This document shows positions 8,653 through 19,077 of a stretch of 64,000 nucleotides of DNA, piece by piece. The DNA is from Rhizobium phaseoli (GTDB taxonomy: Bacteria; Pseudomonadota; Alphaproteobacteria; Rhizobiales; Rhizobiaceae). Both the position numbers and the translations under genes were made by a program. The stretch lies in contig NZ_WUFT01000007.1 of assembly GCF_010668805.1 (NCBI RefSeq), positions 62,001 to 126,000 of the forward strand. Reading direction: 5' to 3'. Position 1 is the first letter of the stretch. Each line of letters opens with the position of its first letter. A model generated the notes under the pieces. It was given only the letters and a program-made list of their open reading frames with translations, did not search any database and was not told the origin of the DNA.

Positions 8653-9420
8653 ATGACGGACAGATTGAAGGGCAAGGTCGCCATCATCTCAGGCGGCGCG
8701 ACCGGCATGGGCGGTGCCGCCTCGAAGCTGTTTGCGGCGGAAGGGGCGCGCGTCGCGATCATCGACCGCAACGGCCAGGCTGCAGCAGAGACCGTCAAGC
8801 AGATCCGTGAGGCCGGCGGCGAGGCCGACTGCTGGACGGCCGATGTCTCTGATGAAACCGCCGTCAATGCCGCCGTCGCTGGTGTCGAAGAACGTTACGG
8901 CGCGGTGACCGTGCTTTTCAATCACGCCGGCACGATCGTCATCAAGCCCTTCCTGGAAACGACGCTTCAGGAGTGGGACTGGCTGCACGCCGTCAATGTG
9001 CGCTCGATGTTCCTGATGACCAAGGCGGTGCTGCCGAAGATGATTGCGGCGGGCGGCGGATCGATCGTCTGCACCTCGTCGATCTCGGCGGTCGCCGCCA
9101 CGCCGATGGAAGTGCTCTACGACACCACCAAGGGCGCCGTGCATATGTTTGCCCGCGCCATCGCCGTGGAATTCCGCGACCGCAATATCCGCTGCAATGC
9201 CGTCTGCCCGGGCTTCATCCGCACGCCGCACGGCCTGCGCGAGGTGGCCGACCTGCAGGCGCTCGGCGTCGACGTTTCCGATGCCGCCATCGCCGCGCAG
9301 CAGGGACGGATCGGCGAGCCCGAAGACGTGGCGCGGGCCGCCCTCTACCTCGCCAGCGACGAATCGAACTTCGTCAACGGCGCCCATCTGTTCGTCGACA
9401 ATGGTTTTACGGCGATCTGA
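8653..9420 (+). CDS. Short-chain dehydrogenase/reductase (classical SDR)
   Basis: 255 residues. Cofactor motif GGATGMG (residues 14-20), NHAG (90-93), catalytic Asn115, Ser142/143, Tyr156 and Lys160 (YDTTK), and a C-terminal SNFVNGAHLFVDNGF typical of SDRs. Asp38 (IIDRN) after the second strand suggests NAD(H) preference. Substrate unknown. ATG 8653 is preceded by AGGGGACAG; an ATG five codons upstream is less likely. Monocistronic by spacing. Confidence 0.9.
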   Translation: MTDRLKGKVAIISGGATGMGGAASKLFAAEGARVAIIDRNGQAAAETVKQIREAGGEADCWTADVSDETAVNAAVAGVEERYGAVTVLFNHAGTIVIKPFLETTLQEWDWLHAVNVRSMFLMTKAVLPKMIAAGGGSIVCTSSISAVAATPMEVLYDTTKGAVHMFARAIAVEFRDRNIRCNAVCPGFIRTPHGLREVADLQALGVDVSDAAIAAQQGRIGEPEDVARAALYLASDESNFVNGAHLFVDNGFTAI

Positions 9421-9458
9421 AACCGGCACAGCGACACCCACCGTCCGGAAAGTCTGCC

Positions 9459-10001
9459 TCACTCATCAGTAAGCTCGATGCCCACAGGCAGACTGCCGGC
9501 CAGATGCGTCACGGCTTCACGATCCGACGGCAACCACTTCGGACCGGGGAATGCTGAAAACAATCGCGCATGCGCATCGAAGGAATTCCAGTTGTTTGCT
9601 CGGATTCGGTACTCCGCCACCCACTTGAGAAGGCCGACAAACTGCGTCTCGGTCTCACCGCCCTGAATACCTCTTTCCTTGATATTGGCGATGCACAGCT
9701 CTTCGGGAAGATCGATCCAGATCAATGCGGTCACGCGGTCGAGGGCCATGTTCGCCAATTCACCATAGACCCCTTCCATAACCCAGCGATCCGTTTCGGC
9801 CGCCGTTTTGACCATCGTGTCTCTCAGCGTCCTGTCGCGAGCGACGCCATAGCCACCCGGCTCCCAATGGATATCATCAAGATGAATGACGGGATGACCG
9901 AGCCGCTCGCCAATGCGTTGGGCGAGCCAGGTCTTGCCGCTCCCGCCATTTCCCATGATGAAAACGCGTGCGAAGGCTGCCGATGCGCTAACAAATTCCA
10001 T
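9459..10001 (-). CDS. P-loop NTPase of the adenylate kinase-like (FlaR-like) type
   Basis: 180 residues. Walker A GNGGSGKT (17-24), then HLDDIHWEPGG (40-50), a WVMEGVYG stretch and an IWIDLP segment, as in small predicted nucleotide kinases annotated FlaR or topology-modulation protein. I start at ATG 10001 because GAGGCGGGA is directly upstream; an ATG at 10091 would add 30 residues not seen in the family. Convergent with the SDR gene. Substrate not predictable. Confidence 0.82.
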   Translation of the reverse strand: MEFVSASAAFARVFIMGNGGSGKTWLAQRIGERLGHPVIHLDDIHWEPGGYGVARDRTLRDTMVKTAAETDRWVMEGVYGELANMALDRVTALIWIDLPEELCIANIKERGIQGGETETQFVGLLKWVAEYRIRANNWNSFDAHARLFSAFPGPKWLPSDREAVTHLAGSLPVGIELTDE

Positions 10002-10193
10002 TCCCGCCTCGTGAAGAGTCGACGTCTCCAAATTTGCGTAATTTAAACGGGAATATTCTGGCCCACGCAAATCAACAGATAAAATACGCACAGCAGGCGT
10101 GGAAACGGGTTGGACGCGCCGAGGGATAGCGATGTTGGACGCGCGGCGCTCCAGGCGCTATGTCTAGCCGGTACTAGAGATCGGAGATCCGTC

Positions 10194-11117
10194 ATGTCCT
10201 TCTTTCCCGGTAAAGATCCGCTGCCCGGCGATGCCTTCGCTTGTGATGAGATCGAGAATTTGATCATTCCGCGCACCAGCGATATCGGCGGGCTCCAGGT
10301 GCGGCGGGCGCTGCCGACGCGACAGCGGCGCCTCGTCGGGCCGTTCATCTTCTTCGACCGCATGGGACCGGCGATCCTGAAGCCCGACGAGGCACTCGAC
10401 GTGAAGCCGCATCCGCATATCGGCCTGTCGACCGTCACCTATCTCTTCGATGGCGAGATCCGCCATCGCGACAGCCTCGGCACCGAAAAGGTCATCCGTC
10501 CCGGCGATATCAACCTGATGACGGCAGGCCGCGGCATCGTGCATTCGGAGCGCACGCCCGACAATCTGCGCGGCCATCCGCTGCTGATGTCGGGGCTGCA
10601 GACCTGGCTGGCGCTGCCCGACGACAAGGAGGAGATCGATCCCTCCTTCGCCCATACGGAAAGGTCCGAGATGCCGCTGATCGAGATTCCAGGCGTGCGC
10701 GGGCGCGTGGTCATCGGCTCGTTCGAAGGCATGACATCGCCGGTCGGGGTTTTCTCGGACACGCTCTATGTCGATCTTAGCCTGCAGCCAGGTGCCAAAT
10801 TTCCCTTTGGCGCGGCGCATGAAGAGCGCGCCGTCTACGTGCTCTCGGGCGAAGTCGTCATCTCGGGCGACCGTTTCGCCGCCGACCAGCTGCTGGTCTT
10901 CAGGCCGGGCGATCCGATCACGCTCGAAGCCGGCAGCGACGGCTGCCACCTGATGCTGTTCGGCGGCGCGGCGCTGAATTCGAAACGCTATATCTGGTGG
11001 AATTTCGTCTCCTCCTCGAAGGAGCGGATCGAAAAGGCCAAGGAGGAATGGCGCAGCGGCCGCTTCGACATCGTTCCGGGCGACGAAGAGGAATTCGTGC
11101 CTTTGCCGGAAGGCTGA
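10194..11117 (+). CDS. Pirin-family bicupin protein
   Basis: 307 residues. The N-terminal cupin holds the metal ligands known from human pirin and YhhW as His73, His75, His117 and Glu119 (HPHIGLST; GIVHSER). A C-terminal cupin follows (about 175-280). Pirins are iron-binding; some show quercetinase activity and some act in redox sensing. Which applies here is unknown. ATG 10194 has GGAG upstream. Confidence 0.92.
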   Translation: MSFFPGKDPLPGDAFACDEIENLIIPRTSDIGGLQVRRALPTRQRRLVGPFIFFDRMGPAILKPDEALDVKPHPHIGLSTVTYLFDGEIRHRDSLGTEKVIRPGDINLMTAGRGIVHSERTPDNLRGHPLLMSGLQTWLALPDDKEEIDPSFAHTERSEMPLIEIPGVRGRVVIGSFEGMTSPVGVFSDTLYVDLSLQPGAKFPFGAAHEERAVYVLSGEVVISGDRFAADQLLVFRPGDPITLEAGSDGCHLMLFGGAALNSKRYIWWNFVSSSKERIEKAKEEWRSGRFDIVPGDEEEFVPLPEG

Positions 11118-11144
11118 CGGCAGCCGCGACACGCCACCTGAATT

Positions 11145-13124
11145 TCAACCCGCCGCGAAATAGCGCGTCAGCGCTCCCTTGGTGCGGTTGACATAGCCAT
11201 CCTGCCAGCTGTCGTCGACATTGAGAAAACCCGACCAGCCCTTCTTGCCCTGGCGCTTCAATTCCGCCTCGACGGCGCGGAAGCGATAGTGATCATAGAC
11301 ATCGAGGATGTGGACGGCATAGGCTTCGGCGAGCGCCCGGTCGCCTTTGACGATCAGCATGTTCTCGTCATTGGCGTAGGAGGCCTTGAAGCCGAGATTG
11401 TGGCTGCCGAGGACGACGACGCAGTCGTCCGACAGAGGATCGATCACCAGCACCTTATCGTGAATGATGGCGCCGACCTTCTTGGCCGTCAGTTCCTCGG
11501 CGCCGAAATCCGCCAGCAACTGGCGGTCATCGATGCGCGACGCCCGGACGATCGAGACATTGGCCTCATCGAAGGTGTGGGGCGAAATGCCCTCTTCATC
11601 GTCATCCGGATCATCGGGATCGTTCTCCTTGCCGGGGACGTAATTGGGCATGGCCTGCGGGCTGGAAACGGCGCCGGTGACAATCAGCTTCTGATCCTTG
11701 AGGGCGATATCGATCGCCTCGCCGACGATACAATCCCGGCCAGACTGACCGGGATAGAAGGCCAGAAACAGCACTGCATGCTCGGCACGGCGCATCAGGC
11801 GATAGACCTCGCGGAGGTCGGGCGGAATTGCCTTGCCTTTTCGGCGGCTTTGCATGTTCGGTGAGAACCAGGTTTCAAGCGAAGCCCCGTTGGCTGTGGG
11901 TACGACGGAAGGCGTTTCGTTGGAGCGGCGGAATTCCTTGCTCTGCTCGTTGTCGGGCATGCCGTCATCGAATTCGATGGGCGCTTCCAGCGTCGCATTG
12001 TCCTCCAGCATCCGCCCCCAGTAAGCGACATAGGCCGCGGCCACCGCATCGTTTCTGACGATCAGCGCATTGTTGGATTGGCCGGCAAGCCCCGTGGCCG
12101 TCCAGTTGGTGCTGCCGGTGAAGACGCTGCGCGGAGCCCCATTCGGCGGCATGTGCACGACGAATTTATTGTGGCCGATCTGGCTCGAATTGTTGAACAT
12201 CCGGTGGTGAATTTCGACGCCTGCATCGATCAGCGCCTGGCGTGCATGCGCATTGCGCACATCCCAGGCGTCACCGACCTTTCCGGTATTGGCGAGGATC
12301 ACGCGCAGCCTGTCCTTGTTGGCAAGGAGCAGCTCCAGCAGTTCCTCGTCCTCCAGCTCGTAAAGCGCGACCAGGAAACGTCCCGGCGCATCCATGAATT
12401 CCTTGAGCATCGGAATGACATCGCCGGCAAGATATTTGCGAATGCCATTCGCCGGATTGGAAATCATCTCGATCAGCTCGTTCGGCTGCTTCACGCCGTC
12501 TTCCAGCAGGACGTTTCGCAACCATTGGGCTGCGAGAATGCCATTGGTGAAGGTGGATTCGAACTGGCCGCGCTTGCGCGTCACATGGACCGGGTTGGTG
12601 GAGACGGCAGGCCCGAGATAACCGAGCGGCCGCGCAGGACCGTCATAGGCCTTGACTGCGATCTTCTCGTAGGTGCCGTCATCTTTCTTGATCGGCTTGC
12701 CGTTTTGGTCCCGCTTGTTGATCTCGACGAGTTCGGGCGTCGGATCGGGTGCGGCCTGCATGCCCGGCTTCAGGTCGCCGAGCGGACGGATTTCGTAACG
12801 CACGCGGACCTCGTCCGGCCGCCTTTTCATTTCGTTGCGCCGCTTGCGCAGCGTCAGGTCGCGCCAGGATAGCTTCTGTACCGGCCAGAGCGATGTCGTC
12901 TGTGGCAGCCAATGCGGATTGCGCTGTCCCTTGAAGGCGACCCAGGCCGCGCAGGTTACGCGGTCCTCCCCGCCATCCGGCCCTTTCGACACGTTGCCCT
13001 GCTCGTCGAGATAGACGCGGACGACTTCGAACCCGAGGCAGCCGTCGATTTTGGCGTCGATGTCCCAGGCCAGATAGGCGACCTCGTTGTTCACATAGGC
13101 ATGCGCTGCAACAATCGTTCCCAT
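11145..13124 (-). CDS. Phospholipase D-like domain protein, unknown substrate
   Basis: 659 residues. Two PLD half-domains are visible. The first has HNKFVVHM (His318, Lys320) followed by FTGSTNW; the second has IHDKVLVIDP (His555, Lys557, Asp562) followed by VLGSHNLGF. The first motif has Met where the canonical H-x-K-x4-D has Asp. The N-terminal 200 residues show no recognised domain, and an acidic stretch (NDPDDPDDDEEG) precedes the second site. No signal peptide. GGGGGAA lies 6 nt before ATG 13124. PLD-fold proteins range from phospholipases to nucleases, so the activity is open. Confidence 0.82.
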   Translation of the reverse strand: MGTIVAAHAYVNNEVAYLAWDIDAKIDGCLGFEVVRVYLDEQGNVSKGPDGGEDRVTCAAWVAFKGQRNPHWLPQTTSLWPVQKLSWRDLTLRKRRNEMKRRPDEVRVRYEIRPLGDLKPGMQAAPDPTPELVEINKRDQNGKPIKKDDGTYEKIAVKAYDGPARPLGYLGPAVSTNPVHVTRKRGQFESTFTNGILAAQWLRNVLLEDGVKQPNELIEMISNPANGIRKYLAGDVIPMLKEFMDAPGRFLVALYELEDEELLELLLANKDRLRVILANTGKVGDAWDVRNAHARQALIDAGVEIHHRMFNNSSQIGHNKFVVHMPPNGAPRSVFTGSTNWTATGLAGQSNNALIVRNDAVAAAYVAYWGRMLEDNATLEAPIEFDDGMPDNEQSKEFRRSNETPSVVPTANGASLETWFSPNMQSRRKGKAIPPDLREVYRLMRRAEHAVLFLAFYPGQSGRDCIVGEAIDIALKDQKLIVTGAVSSPQAMPNYVPGKENDPDDPDDDEEGISPHTFDEANVSIVRASRIDDRQLLADFGAEELTAKKVGAIIHDKVLVIDPLSDDCVVVLGSHNLGFKASYANDENMLIVKGDRALAEAYAVHILDVYDHYRFRAVEAELKRQGKKGWSGFLNVDDSWQDGYVNRTKGALTRYFAAG

Positions 13125-13411
13125 GACGCGTTCCCCCAGTCGGCGCGGCAACCTTGCTACCATTCCGTGTCATATTCAAGCGGCTCGCCGAGCCTTCGCC
13201 TGGTCGATCGGCCGGGCTGGAAAAAGGGTGGAACCCGGCAAGATCAGGCAAGTGCAACTCACGGAAATAGAACGTGATATCTCCCGAAACCGCTCACACT
13301 TTTTTCCGCCATGCTCTAAGGTGAAAACCTTCGGTTCCTGAAATGCACTTGTTTTGCCGCAATCTAATCGAATAAAGCGAAACAAGGAAAAGCAAGAAAG
13401 AGCGCCCGCCC

Positions 13412-15328
13412 GTGACACAACTGCCGAAGACCCCCCTGCTCGACCAGGTCATTTACCCCGCCGACCTGCGCAAGCTCGAGGATCGCGAGCTGCCGCAGCT
13501 TGCCCGCGAAGTTCGGGACGAGATGATCGATGCGGTGTCGCGCACCGGTGGCCATCTCGGCGCCGGTCTCGGCGTCGTCGAATTGACGATCGCCATCCAC
13601 AACGTCTTCAACACGCCTGACGATCGGCTGATCTTCGATGTCGGCCATCAATGCTATCCGCACAAGATCCTCACCGGCCGGCGCGACCGCATCCGCACCC
13701 TGCGCCAGGAAGACGGGCTTTCCGGCTTCACCCGCCGGGCGGAGAGCGAATACGATCCCTTCGGGGCGGCGCATTCCTCGACCTCGATCTCGGCCGGCCT
13801 CGGCATGGCGATCGCCGCCGATCTCGACAAGACCGACCGGCGCGTCATCGCCGTCATCGGCGACGGGGCGATGTCGGCCGGCATGGCTTATGAGGCGCTG
13901 AACAATGCCGGTGCGCTCGATGCTCGCCTGATCGTCATCCTCAACGACAACGACATGTCGATCGCGCCGCCGACCGGCGCAATGAGCGCCTATCTCGCCC
14001 GCCTCGCCTCGGGCCGCACCTATATGGGCTTCCGTGATCTCGGCAAGAAACTGACGGCCTATCTCGGCAAGAATATCGACCGGGCGATCACCCGCGCCGT
14101 CGAGCATGCGCGCGGCTACGTCACCGGCGGCACGATGTTCGAGGAGATGGGCTTTTATCATATCGGGCCGATCGACGGGCATTCCTTCGACCACCTGCTG
14201 CCGGTGCTGCGCAACGTGCGCGACAATGGCCGCGGACCGGTGCTGATCCATGTCGTCACCCAGAAGGGCAAGGGCTATCCGCCGGCGGAAGCCGCAGCCG
14301 ACAAATATCATGGCGTCAACAAGTTCGACGTCATCACCGGCGCCCAGGCCAGGGTCAAGCCGAATGCGCCGAGCTATACCAGCGTCTTTGCCGAAGCGCT
14401 GGTGCAGGAAGCAACGCTCGACGACAAGATCGTCGGCATCACCGCCGCCATGCCGAACGGTACCGGCCTCGATAAGCTTGCCGACGCCTTTCCGTCGCGC
14501 TGTTTCGATGTCGGCATCGCCGAACAGCATGCTGTGACCTTTGCCGCCGGCCTTGCTGCGGAAGGCTACAAACCGTTCGCGGCCCTCTATTCGACCTTCC
14601 TGCAGCGCGCCTACGACCAGGTCGTGCACGATGTAGCGATCCAGGGACTGCCGGTGCGTTTTCCGATCGACCGCGCCGGCTTCGTCGGCGCCGACGGGCC
14701 GACCCATGCCGGTTCCTTCGACACTGCCTTCCTCACCACCCTGCCCGGCTTCGTGGTGATGGCGGCGGCCGACGAGGCCGAACTCAAGCATATGGTGCGC
14801 ACGGCTGTCGCCTATGATGCCGGGCCGATCTCGTTCCGTTATCCGCGCGGCGAAGGTGTCGGCGTCGACATGCCGGAGCGCGGCGAAATCCTGCAGATCG
14901 GCAAGGGTCGCATCGTCAAGGAAGGCACCAAGGTGGCGCTGCTCTCCTTCGGCTCACGGCTTGCCGATTGTCTGCTTGCCGCCGAAGATCTCGATGCCGC
15001 CGGGCTTTCGACGACGGTCGCCGATGCACGCTTCGCCAAGCCGCTCGACCATGATCTGATCCGCCAGCTTGCACGCCACCACGAAATGGTGATCACCGTC
15101 GAGGAAGGCTCCGTCGGCGGCTTCGGCAGCCAGGTGATGCAGTATCTCTCAAGCGAAGGCCTGCTCGACAACGGGCTGAAGATCCGCTCGCTCGTCATGC
15201 CCGACATGTGGATGGAACAGGCTAAACCCGAAGCGATGATCGCCCATGCCGGGCTCGACCGCGCGGGGATTGTTTCGACGGTGTTCAAGGCGCTGGGGCG
15301 CGGTGTTGCGGTTGGGGTTGCCGGCTAG
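13412..15328 (+). CDS. dxs: 1-deoxy-D-xylulose-5-phosphate synthase
   Basis: 638 residues, full length. Thiamine diphosphate enzyme that condenses pyruvate and glyceraldehyde 3-phosphate, the first step of the MEP isoprenoid pathway. The TPP motif runs GDGAMSAGM (150-158) to NDND (178-181). Other family signatures are [45 protein letters not shown] and GSVGGFG. GTG 13412 is the start that matches the family N-terminus ([13 protein letters not shown]). It supplies the precursor used by the polyprenyl diphosphate synthase at 61098 and by UbiA at 38324. Confidence 0.97.
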   Translation: MTQLPKTPLLDQVIYPADLRKLEDRELPQLAREVRDEMIDAVSRTGGHLGAGLGVVELTIAIHNVFNTPDDRLIFDVGHQCYPHKILTGRRDRIRTLRQEDGLSGFTRRAESEYDPFGAAHSSTSISAGLGMAIAADLDKTDRRVIAVIGDGAMSAGMAYEALNNAGALDARLIVILNDNDMSIAPPTGAMSAYLARLASGRTYMGFRDLGKKLTAYLGKNIDRAITRAVEHARGYVTGGTMFEEMGFYHIGPIDGHSFDHLLPVLRNVRDNGRGPVLIHVVTQKGKGYPPAEAAADKYHGVNKFDVITGAQARVKPNAPSYTSVFAEALVQEATLDDKIVGITAAMPNGTGLDKLADAFPSRCFDVGIAEQHAVTFAAGLAAEGYKPFAALYSTFLQRAYDQVVHDVAIQGLPVRFPIDRAGFVGADGPTHAGSFDTAFLTTLPGFVVMAAADEAELKHMVRTAVAYDAGPISFRYPRGEGVGVDMPERGEILQIGKGRIVKEGTKVALLSFGSRLADCLLAAEDLDAAGLSTTVADARFAKPLDHDLIRQLARHHEMVITVEEGSVGGFGSQVMQYLSSEGLLDNGLKIRSLVMPDMWMEQAKPEAMIAHAGLDRAGIVSTVFKALGRGVAVGVAG

Positions 15329-15352
15329 GTGATTGTGTGAGGGCGAGCCGTG

Positions 15353-15509
15353 CGGCCCCCTCATCCGCCCTACGGGCACCTTCTCCCCGAGGGGAGAAGA
15401 GGGAATCGAGACGTTGCGGCATATCTCTTCTCCCCTCGGGGGTCCGAAGGACGGGCGAGACCTGCGGCTCGCCCCGGTTGGTGCCGGCAGGCGGATGAGG
15501 GGGCCGCGG
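15353..15509. repeat. Palindromic intergenic repeat, family A (copy A2)
   Basis: About 157 bp with perfect 16-bp inverted ends (GGCCCCCTCATCCGCC and its complement) and an internal hairpin CTTCTCCCCGAGGGGAGAAG. It shares the TCCGAAGGACGGG segment with A1 and A4. It begins 25 bp after dxs. Confidence 0.82.
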
Positions 15510-15532
15510 ATCGCGATACTTGCTCCAGCAGC

Positions 15533-15636
15533 CACCCCACCCTCCGTCATGCTCGGCCTTGAGCCGAGCATCCACACCGCATCCACCAGTGCGGGTGGCA
15601 TGGATCCTCGGCTCAAGGCCGAGGATGACGGAGAGT
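15533..15636. repeat. Palindromic intergenic repeat, family B (copy B1)
   Basis: About 100 bp with inverted ends CCCTCCGTCAT...CTCGG / CCGAGGATGACGGAG and an internal palindrome GGCCTTGAGCC. Nearly the same sequence lies at 27586-27690. Directly adjacent to copy A2; after it, about 80 bp without recognised features precede the MCP terminator. Confidence 0.82.
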
Positions 15637-15718
15637 GAAGAGATGCCCAAGCCAAACTCGCCGTCGAAACAGCGGATAACGTTACATTTTTCGTGTTTAT
15701 CATAGCGGTTCGTCTATC

Positions 15719-15750
15719 AAAAAAGGGCAGCGCATTCGTTGCGCCGCCCT
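15719..15750 (-). terminator. Rho-independent terminator of the chemoreceptor gene
   Basis: On the minus strand GGGCGGCGCA / TGCGCTGCCC forms a strong stem with a 5-nt loop, followed by six T. It lies 30-60 bp after the chemoreceptor stop. Confidence 0.85.
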
Positions 15751-15779
15751 CTTCATTTAACGTCCGTGAGAAAACGCCC

Positions 15780-17717
15780 TCAGAACTCCGTCCAGTCTTC
15801 CTGAACCGCAACCGCGGCACTTGTCTGCCTGCCGCCAAAGGCCTTGGTGACCTTGCTGGCGAGCGCGCGGGCCGGTGAGGCGACCGGGCGGGCGTTTGCA
15901 ACGGCCGCGCGCGGTGCGGCATCCGGCCTCGTCTGGCCGAGTTTGAACTGGCGAAGCAATTCGTCCAGCGCACTTGCTTCCTGGGCGAGCGCGTGGCTTG
16001 CCGCGGTCTGTTCCTCGACCATTGCGGCATTCTGCTGGGTGCCCTGGTCCATGTTGTTGACGGCGGTGTTGATCTCCTGCAGGCCGATCGATTGTTCGCG
16101 GGTGGCGGTGACGATCGCGCTGACGTTACGGTTGATCTCCTGCACTTCGGTGACGATCGCTTCCAGCGCCTTGCCGGTCTCGCCGACGAGGGAGACACCG
16201 GCAACGACCTGTTCGCCTGATGTGGTGATCAGCGCCTTGATCTCCTTGGCCGCCTTGGCGGAGCGCTGGGCGAGTTCGCGCACTTCCTGGGCGACGACGG
16301 CAAAACCTTTGCCGGCATCGCCGGCACGGGCGGCTTCGACGCCGGCATTCAGAGCCAAAAGGTTGGTCTGGAAGGCGATGTCGTCGATGACGCCGATGAT
16401 GTTGGAGATTTCGCCCGAGGACTTTTCGATCTGCTGCATGGCGGAGACCGCCTTGCGGACGACTTCGCCGGATTTCTCGGCGCCGAGACGGGTGCGCTCG
16501 ACGAGATTGCCGGCATCCTCGGCGCGCTTGGCGCTGTCGCGGACAGTGGTCGTCACCTGCTCGAGCGCTGCGGCGGTCTGTTCGACGGCGGCAGCCTGCT
16601 GTTCGGTGCGGTGGGCGAGATCGTCGGCAGCCGAGCGGATTTCGCCGGCGCCGGCGTTGATCGCCGAGGCGTTGCGGCCGACCGATTGCAGGGCTGCCTG
16701 CAGCTTTTCGACGGCATGGTTGAAGTCATTGCGCAGGCTGTCATATTGCGGCGCAAACGGCGTCTGGAGACGACCGGCCATATCGCCGTTGGCAAGCTCG
16801 GCAAGGCCGCCCGCCAGAGCATCGATGGCATGGCGGATTTCGCCTTCCTCGCGCGCCTTCTGCTCGTCGCCGGCCCGGCGCTGGCGTTCGGCGTCATCGC
16901 GCATGCGGTCGGTCTCGCCGGCAAGGCGCAGCTTCTCGATCGCCGCCTGCTTGAAGACCAGCACCGATTGGGCCATGCGGCCGACTTCGTCGCCGCGGTC
17001 GGTCGCCGGGACCGTGATGTCGTTGTCACCGCCGGCGAGGCGATCCATGGCTCCGGTCATGCCGACGATCGGGCGGACGATGGTGCGCGACATCAGCCAG
17101 GCAAGCACGGCGGCGGCGAACGAGGCGACGATACCGCCGGCAAGCAGCGTCGTCTTCAGATCGCTGTTGGCACCGGCGCGGATTTCAGCGAGCGCATCGG
17201 ATTTTTCGCGGGCGCTGGCCTTGATCTTGGCCGAGGCCTGGCGGAAGCCGTCGAGCTGGCCCTTGGTGGCGTTGACGCCGATCTTGATCACCTCTTCGAT
17301 CGGCATGTCGGTTTCCTTGCGCGCCTTGGTCTGCGGCTCGGCAAGTTCATGGAAATAGAGGTCGGCGGCCTTCTGCATGCCGTCGATCATCTCGACCAGT
17401 TGCGGCTCGGCCGCCGCCGTCTGCCTGGCGGCGGCAATCGCCTTCAGCATGCGCTCGCGGTTGGCGAAGACATCGCCATAGGTGCTGTCGCTGCGGAAAA
17501 GGATAAAGCCGCGCAGGTTGACGGCCTGCTCGAGCATCGCCTGCAGCGCATCGTCGATCTGGTTGACCAGCAGCTCGGACTTTTCCTGCTCGGCGGACGC
17601 TGCCGCCGACGCCGTCGCCTTGGAATAAACGAAGGCGGAGACAGCGATGAAGATCAGAATGAGGACTGCGAAGGTGGCGGCAAGCTTGCCGTTCAAGGAT
17701 ATGTTTTTGGCGGACAT
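15780..17717 (-). CDS. Methyl-accepting chemotaxis protein with C-terminal CheR/CheB tether
   Basis: 645 residues. Topology: TM1 (about 10-33), a four-helix-bundle-like sensor to about 190, TM2 ([20 protein letters not shown]), a HAMP domain after [20 protein letters not shown], then the signalling hairpin with the conserved tip ([40 protein letters not shown]). The last five residues DWTEF fit the W-x-x-F pentapeptide that tethers CheR and CheB. I start at ATG 17717 since CAGGAG lies 10 nt upstream; the 30-residue extension has charged, Cys-containing sequence unlike a receptor N-terminus. Ligand unknown. Confidence 0.93.
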   Translation of the reverse strand: MSAKNISLNGKLAATFAVLILIFIAVSAFVYSKATASAAASAEQEKSELLVNQIDDALQAMLEQAVNLRGFILFRSDSTYGDVFANRERMLKAIAAARQTAAAEPQLVEMIDGMQKAADLYFHELAEPQTKARKETDMPIEEVIKIGVNATKGQLDGFRQASAKIKASAREKSDALAEIRAGANSDLKTTLLAGGIVASFAAAVLAWLMSRTIVRPIVGMTGAMDRLAGGDNDITVPATDRGDEVGRMAQSVLVFKQAAIEKLRLAGETDRMRDDAERQRRAGDEQKAREEGEIRHAIDALAGGLAELANGDMAGRLQTPFAPQYDSLRNDFNHAVEKLQAALQSVGRNASAINAGAGEIRSAADDLAHRTEQQAAAVEQTAAALEQVTTTVRDSAKRAEDAGNLVERTRLGAEKSGEVVRKAVSAMQQIEKSSGEISNIIGVIDDIAFQTNLLALNAGVEAARAGDAGKGFAVVAQEVRELAQRSAKAAKEIKALITTSGEQVVAGVSLVGETGKALEAIVTEVQEINRNVSAIVTATREQSIGLQEINTAVNNMDQGTQQNAAMVEEQTAASHALAQEASALDELLRQFKLGQTRPDAAPRAAVANARPVASPARALASKVTKAFGGRQTSAAVAVQEDWTEF

Positions 17718-17953
17718 CGGTGAATTTCTCCTGACGACAGTCGACGCGGAAAAAGGCGGGTCGCGCGCGAGGTCGCAACCGCAAGGCCTTTTTTGAATTG
17801 GGAACATGATCGGCGTGCAGACGCCTTTGCCTTCATGGCGCGAAGCGGTTCAAATGAACCGCCGCAATCGGATCGAACCTATGCCGGCTGGCTTTAAATT
17901 TGCTTAAATTGTGCGTCGCAGCACCAGCCGGACCCATGATTAAAATGCTTAAA

Positions 17954-18946
17954 TCAAGGCGTCTTCGGTTCCGCTTCCGGCGGATTGAGGATGAGGATGT
18001 CGAAGTCCTTGGCGGGATCGAAGTCCTCTGATGTCATGCGGAAGGTGGTCGGGCCGATCTTCTCGACATTGCTGCCGCAGAAGCTGATGAGACTGCCGGG
18101 CTTGCCCTTGTCGATCGTCAGCTGGAAGCGGTGGATCGGTCCGGCCCAGTTGGCGCCGGTCGACAGCACATAGGAGATCCAGCTTTCGGTAAAGTTGGCG
18201 CCTCCGGCCTCGGCTTCCCGGACATGCTGCTGGGCGACCCGGACGAAATCCGCGTCGAGGCAGTATTTGCGGGAATATTCCTCGAAGCGTTCGCCCTTCG
18301 GCTCGCCGTTTTCGAGAAAGCTGATGGCGACGGTGCCGCCGACGGCCGGCTGGTAGCGATGTTCGACGCTGACCTTCTTCTTGGCCGGAAAGGTGGTGCG
18401 CCACCAATAGGTCGAGCGCAGCGTCCAGAGCGGCACGAAATCGGAGTCTGTCATCATATAGATCAGGCCGCGGGCGATCCAATCCTTCCGGACGGTTTCG
18501 GGAAGCTTGGCGAGCGCGTCGCGGGTCTTATCGCTGTAAGGCAGAACGGGAACGCCGTTTTTGGCGAGCTCGTCGGTCACATCGATGCCGAGCGAGACGA
18601 CGCGCTGCTGCAGCTTGGCGGTGATCGGCCTGCCATCCTGCACGGTGGAAAAATGCAGGAAGTTGTCACTGTCATAATCTGAAATGGCGGAGTTGCTGTC
18701 CACCTGGCCTGATATGTCAGGCATCGGGAAGGCAACCAGGCTTTCGACATCCTTATCGGATGTATTCTCGAACACATAGTCGACACGCACTTGCGAAGCG
18801 GAGATGAAGAGATCCTCCTCCGCCATGCTGACATCGTCGGACTGGGCAAAGATCAACCCGCCGGTCTTGACCTCGGCCATGGTATCGTTCGCCAATGCCG
18901 GCGATGCGATCCCTGCCGCGACAAGAAGAGTGAAGAGCTTCAGCAT
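17954..18946 (-). CDS. Secreted DUF4424 domain protein
   Basis: 330 residues. A clear signal peptide (MLKLFTLLVAAGIASPALA, then ND) is followed by the DUF4424 body: MAEVKTGGLIFAQSDDVSMA, ISASQVRVDYVFENTSDKDV and AFPMPDISG. Function of the family is unknown; members are exported. ATG 18946 is chosen because GGGGGTG lies upstream and it starts the signal peptide; a 22-residue extension is open. The 236 bp between it and the chemoreceptor start hold no recognised gene. Confidence 0.85.
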   Translation of the reverse strand: MLKLFTLLVAAGIASPALANDTMAEVKTGGLIFAQSDDVSMAEEDLFISASQVRVDYVFENTSDKDVESLVAFPMPDISGQVDSNSAISDYDSDNFLHFSTVQDGRPITAKLQQRVVSLGIDVTDELAKNGVPVLPYSDKTRDALAKLPETVRKDWIARGLIYMMTDSDFVPLWTLRSTYWWRTTFPAKKKVSVEHRYQPAVGGTVAISFLENGEPKGERFEEYSRKYCLDADFVRVAQQHVREAEAGGANFTESWISYVLSTGANWAGPIHRFQLTIDKGKPGSLISFCGSNVEKIGPTTFRMTSEDFDPAKDFDILILNPPEAEPKTP

Positions 18947-19077
18947 AAAACACCCCCGTGTCTGCGGCCGCCCCGTGATCGCCGCGGCAGGATTATCGCC
19001 GAAAGCTTTCAAGGGTCAATGACGCAGTCTGGAACAAAATGCTTGCAACCGGCGGCTTTGCCGGTCATTCACAGCCG

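Noticed and set aside
13364..14791. 475-codon open frame on the minus strand opposite dxs
   Set aside because: It is fully antisense to a well-matched dxs, has Arg/Gly/Asp-rich composition without any family motif, and such long shadows are expected in high-GC DNA.
15844..17358. 504-codon Ser/Ala-rich open frame opposite the chemoreceptor
   Set aside because: Antisense to the helical signalling domain, whose codon pattern gives a Ser/Ala/Arg frame; no signal or domain.
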